The position numbers and the translations under genes were made by a program. The notes below the pieces were generated by a model that was given only the letters and a program-made list of their open reading frames with translations, was not told the origin of the DNA and did not search any database. Positions 6,592 through 9,111 of a DNA stretch of 9,111 nt are shown here, in pieces. Location of the stretch: NCBI GenBank assembly GCA_937901345.1, contig CALCHM010000144.1, positions 1-9,111 of the forward strand. Direction: 5' to 3'. Position 1 is the stretch's first letter. Every line of letters starts with the position of its first letter. This DNA is from an uncultured Prevotella sp. GTDB lineage: Bacteria; Bacteroidota; Bacteroidia; Bacteroidales; Bacteroidaceae.

Positions 6592-7644
6592 ATGAAACGC
6601 CTCGCCTCTCTCGACATACTTCGTGGTTTCGACCTCTTTCTCCTGCTCTTCGTAGGTCCTGTGGTGAGTTCACTCGCAGCCGTCTCGGATGCAGAGTGGA
6701 CATCCTCATTGGCTTACCACTTTGACCACGCAGCGTGGGACGGACTACGAATGTGGGACCTCGTAATGCCGCTCTTTATGTTCATGGCGGGAGTGTCGAT
6801 GCCCTTTGCCTTACGCAAGGAGGTGAAAGGGGCTGGAATTTGGCGCAGAATCTTAAAGCGCGTCATCTTGCTCTTCCTCTTGGGGATGGTTGTCCAAGGC
6901 GGGTTGCTCACCTTCAATTGGGAACGTTTCACCCTTTATACCAACACGCTACAAGCCATAGGTTTTGGTTACGGAATAGCCGCCATTTGCCTCCTCACGC
7001 TTTCTGTGCGTATGCAAGTTCTTACAACACTAGCGCTCCTCATTATCTATGCCATCCCCATGATGATCGTGGGCGACTACACGCAAGGGGGCAACTTCGC
7101 CAACCTTGTAGACGCCACCATCTTGGGACGCTTCCGCGGTGATCCTTCTTATACGTGGGTGTGGAGCACACTTACCTTTGCCGCCACAACCATGCTGGGT
7201 GCGCTTTCGGGACAAGTGATTCGCTACAAGGAACTTTCGAAACAGCAAATCACTCTAATTTTAATAGGATTAGGACTTTTGTTACTCGCATTAGGGTACC
7301 TCTGGGGCAACTTCCTCCCCGTCAACAAGCGCCTTTGGACTTCTTCGATGACTCTCGTAACGGGCGGTTACTGCTACCTACTCTTGGCGCTCTTCTATTA
7401 CGTCATCGACGTCTTAGAATGGTGTCGCGGAGTGGAATGGTTGAAATGGTACGGCATGAATGCCATCGCTGCTTACATGATTGGCGAATGCATCAACTTC
7501 CGTAGCGTTGTACATTCCGTAAGTTACGGACTTCAACCCTTCCTTGGCGACTATTACAACCTTTTCCTCACCTTCGGAAACTGTCTTGTGCTTCTGCTCA
7601 TCCTTCGTTGGATGTTCCGCAACAAGATATTCTGGAAAGTGTAA
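6592..7644 (+). CDS. HGSNAT/COG4299-type (DUF5009) integral membrane acetyltransferase
   Basis: A 350-residue protein with about eight to ten membrane spans, related to heparan-alpha-glucosaminide N-acetyltransferase and bacterial NagX-type proteins. It opens with RLASLDILRGFDLFLLLFVG. FDHAAWDGLRMWDLVMPLFMF (44 on) follows, where H46 sits at the place of the active-site histidine of the human enzyme (FKHASWNGL). Later come PVNKRLWTSSMTLVTGGY (243-260) and YGMNAIAAYMIGE (287-299), both conserved in this family. Such enzymes pass an acetyl group from cytosolic acetyl-CoA across the membrane to an amino sugar outside. The acceptor here is unknown; cell-wall, LPS or dietary glycan amino sugars are all possible. 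It has no tight gene neighbour: repeat-filled gaps of 186 and 85 bases flank it. Confidence 0.85.
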   Translation: MKRLASLDILRGFDLFLLLFVGPVVSSLAAVSDAEWTSSLAYHFDHAAWDGLRMWDLVMPLFMFMAGVSMPFALRKEVKGAGIWRRILKRVILLFLLGMVVQGGLLTFNWERFTLYTNTLQAIGFGYGIAAICLLTLSVRMQVLTTLALLIIYAIPMMIVGDYTQGGNFANLVDATILGRFRGDPSYTWVWSTLTFAATTMLGALSGQVIRYKELSKQQITLILIGLGLLLLALGYLWGNFLPVNKRLWTSSMTLVTGGYCYLLLALFYYVIDVLEWCRGVEWLKWYGMNAIAAYMIGECINFRSVVHSVSYGLQPFLGDYYNLFLTFGNCLVLLLILRWMFRNKIFWKV

Positions 7645-7670
7645 ATCCTCCCCTATCCCATTCCCGTTAA

Positions 7671-7712
7671 ACGTTAATCCCTCAACGTTAATCGTTCAAC
7701 GTTAATCTTTCA
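7671..7712 (+). repeat. Three tandem 14-mers before the Nudix gene
   Basis: Three head-to-tail units of form acgttaatcNNtca (NN = cc, gt, tt), at 7671-7684, 7685-7698 and 7699-7712. A partial unit (cccgttaa, 7663-7670) precedes them and acg follows. The junction of units 1-2 and 2-3 makes the palindrome aacgtt. The tract ends 17 bases before the ATG at 7730. Confidence 0.85.
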
Positions 7713-7729
7713 ACGCCCACCTTTCTTCT

Positions 7730-8287
7730 ATGAAAAATGATCCCCAACCCTGGACCATCCTCCATTCTGAATACCTCATCCGTCGCCCTTGGCTCACCGC
7801 ACGTCGCGACCACGTACGCCTTCCCAACGGTTCTGAAAATCCTGAACATTACGTATTGGAATACCCCGACTGGGTGAATGTCATTGCCCGCACAAAGGAC
7901 GGCAAGTTTGTGTTCATCCGCCAATACCGTCACGGACTGCAACAAACGGCATACGAAATCTGCGCTGGATGTATCGACCCAGAAGACGCATCTCCCGAAG
8001 TGGCTGCACGCCGTGAACTCATGGAAGAAACGGGCTACGGCGGTGGCACTTGGAAACTCTTAACCGTCATCTGCGGTAACCCTTCTACAACGAATAACCT
8101 CACCTACTGTTTCGTGGCAGAAGGCGTTGTAAAAATAGACACCCAACACCTTGAAGCCACCGAGGACATCACCGTCCACTTGCTCACCAAGGAAGAACTC
8201 ATGCACATCCTGCTCAACGACGAAATCAAACAAGCCCTCATGGCGGCTCCCTTATGGAAATATCTCTACATGGAAGACTGCCCCTAA
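7730..8287 (+). CDS. Nudix hydrolase, ADP-ribose pyrophosphatase-like
   Basis: A 185-residue cytoplasmic enzyme of the Nudix superfamily, likely hydrolysing a nucleoside-diphosphate sugar such as ADP-ribose. N-terminal strands (residues about 8-60) precede FIRQYRHG (62-69), a block typical of the NudF/ADP-sugar group. The Nudix box at 80-103 starts at G80 (AGCIDPEDASPE) and finishes in RELMEETGY, with R95, E96, E99 and E100 as the metal-binding core. The first half is one residue longer than the textbook GX5EX7REUXEEXGU and has D where E is usual, a variant familiar in this branch. A later GNPSTTNNLTYCFVAEG completes the fold. Length fits the family. Substrate is inferred. It is preceded by a tandem-repeat gap and is 64 bases ahead of the flavodiiron gene. 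Confidence 0.88.
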   Translation: MKNDPQPWTILHSEYLIRRPWLTARRDHVRLPNGSENPEHYVLEYPDWVNVIARTKDGKFVFIRQYRHGLQQTAYEICAGCIDPEDASPEVAARRELMEETGYGGGTWKLLTVICGNPSTTNNLTYCFVAEGVVKIDTQHLEATEDITVHLLTKEELMHILLNDEIKQALMAAPLWKYLYMEDCP

Positions 8288-8301
8288 CAATAGTTCACTT
8301 C

Positions 8302-8320
8302 ATTGCGACGGCGTCGCAAT
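8302..8320. repeat. 19-base near-perfect palindrome in the Nudix-flavodiiron gap
   Basis: attgcgacg (8302-8310), a central g (8311) and cgtcgcaat (8312-8320) form 9-base arms that match exactly. It reads the same on both strands except for the centre. It could be a hairpin at the 3' end of the Nudix message, with no T-run after it, or a binding site for a dimeric regulator. Its GC-rich core stands out from the A/C-rich bases around it. Confidence 0.7.
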
Positions 8321-8325
8321 CCCTC

Positions 8326-8348
8326 ATAACCTAAAACCTAACAACTCA
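8326..8348 (+). repeat. Three short units like the upstream 8-mers, before the flavodiiron gene
   Basis: ataacct, aaaaccta and acaactca (7+8+8 bases) match units of the 6499-6586 array (ataacctc, aaaaccta, acaacctc). They end three bases before the ATG at 8352. The short length makes chance possible, but the resemblance and the same position before a start codon are notable. Confidence 0.55.
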
Positions 8349-8351
8349 ACT

Positions 8352-9111
8352 ATGACTATCACAAACAACATCCGTTACATCGGAGTAGATGACACCACCC
8401 TCGACCTCTTTGAAGGTCAGTATATCATCCCTAACGGTATCTCTTACAACTCCTACCTTATCCTTGACGAAAAGGTTACAATTATGGACACCGTTGACGC
8501 ACGCATGACAAAAGAATGGTGGGAAAACCTTGAAGCAGCCCTTGAAGGTCGCACCCCCGACTATCTTGTCGTGCAACACATGGAACCCGACCACGCCTCA
8601 CTCGTGGCAGAAGTGATGGAGCGCTTCCCTAAACTTCAAGTTGTAGCTACGCAGCGCGCATTGCAAATGATGCCCCTCTTCTTTGAAGGCGCTGACTTCT
8701 CTGCCCGTAGCATTGCCGTAAGCGAAGGCGATACCCTCTCGCTCGGCGCACACACCTTGCGCTTCTTCCTCGCACCTATGGTACATTGGCCTGAGACCAT
8801 GGTGACATATCTTGAAGAGGAACATACCCTCTTTTCGGGAGATGCCTTCGGCACATTCGGAGGTGTAATAAATGGAATTACTGATTCAGAGGCATGCATG
8901 CAGGGAGCTGACAGCAGCAGCGACACATTCAGTCAGTTCCGCGATGAAATGATCAGATATTACTCAAACATAGTAGGAAAATACGGAGGACCTGTAGAAA
9001 AAGCAATAGAGAAATTATCATCATTGCCTATTAATTATATTTGCTCAACACATGGTCCTGTATGGCACGAAAAGATTGGGTATGTTGTTGAGAACTATCT
9101 TAAAATGGCCC
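8352..9111 (+). CDS. Flavodiiron protein (FprA-like), 5' part only
   Basis: The frame stays open from ATG 8352 to the window edge (253 codons), covering the metallo-beta-lactamase-like diiron domain. The expected flavodoxin domain would lie beyond 9111 (family total about 400 residues). Such proteins reduce O2 to water, or NO to N2O, with electrons from rubredoxin or similar, in the cytoplasm of anaerobes. All diiron ligands are visible: H76, E78 and D80 in QHMEPDH, H145 in MVHWPE, D164 in FSGDAFG, and H234 in STHGPVW. An RYYSNIVGKYGGPV block also fits. From about 8860 GC falls and codons change (gga, ata, tca, aga, aat become frequent) while the frame and H234 are kept; see findings. The gene has no visible promoter of its own. 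Confidence 0.9.
   Translation, partial: MTITNNIRYIGVDDTTLDLFEGQYIIPNGISYNSYLILDEKVTIMDTVDARMTKEWWENLEAALEGRTPDYLVVQHMEPDHASLVAEVMERFPKLQVVATQRALQMMPLFFEGADFSARSIAVSEGDTLSLGAHTLRFFLAPMVHWPETMVTYLEEEHTLFSGDAFGTFGGVINGITDSEACMQGADSSSDTFSQFRDEMIRYYSNIVGKYGGPVEKAIEKLSSLPINYICSTHGPVWHEKIGYVVENYLKMA

Noticed and set aside
7671..7712. Iterons of a replication origin
   Set aside because: There is no Rep gene, DnaA boxes or AT-rich unwinding region; the repeats sit in a short gap between housekeeping genes.
7967..8041. Frameshift or broken catalytic motif in the Nudix gene
   Set aside because: The Nudix box is one residue longer in its first half, with D for E, but the REL-EE-G core is intact and the frame is open. 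This is a familiar family variant.

Overview
The window reads as a chromosomal segment of a Bacteroidales bacterium, most like Prevotellaceae. The evidence is: TAnnTTTG-type -7 promoter elements; no Shine-Dalgarno sites before starts; a TlpA-like thioredoxin with the lipid- and polysaccharide-degrader style DUF4369 N-terminus; a DUF5020 outer-membrane protein; and a stand-alone methionine synthase activation domain. Genus is not provable from the sequence alone. There is no phage, transposase, CRISPR array, tRNA or rRNA.

Layout. One gene on the minus strand (55-1119, exported thioredoxin-fold protein) diverges from a long run of seven plus-strand genes. A short shared promoter region lies between them at about 1120-1234. 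The plus-strand run is: polyprenol-phosphate mannosyltransferase-like GT2 (1235-1981); dihydroorotase (2139-3467); free-standing B12-dependent methionine synthase activation domain (3470-4276, 2 bases after the dihydroorotase stop); Tsx-like DUF5020 outer-membrane protein (4353-5063); AzgA/PbuG-type NCS2 purine permease (5113-6405); HGSNAT/COG4299-type membrane acetyltransferase (6592-7644); Nudix hydrolase (7730-8287); and the 5' part of a flavodiiron protein (8352 to the window edge).

How they fit together. Dihydroorotase and the MetH-reactivation protein are tightly coupled, joining pyrimidine synthesis to one-carbon/methionine metabolism. The DUF5020 and NCS2 pair plausibly forms an outer- plus inner-membrane route for purine bases or nucleosides. 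The acetyltransferase, Nudix and flavodiiron genes look like separate housekeeping or stress functions strung along the same strand.

The most unusual content is between and within genes rather than a new gene cluster. Four of the plus-strand gaps hold short tandem repeats, each running almost to the next start codon: CT-rich copies plus a 30-bp imperfect stem before dihydroorotase, eleven 8-mers before the acetyltransferase, three 14-mers before the Nudix gene, and a 19-nt palindrome plus octamer-like units before the flavodiiron gene. The flavodiiron gene also changes abruptly in base composition and codon choice at about 8850-8870, inside its conserved GDAFG motif, while staying in frame. 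That is a strong candidate for a recombination joint or an assembly chimera. I did not find a clearly new multi-gene system.
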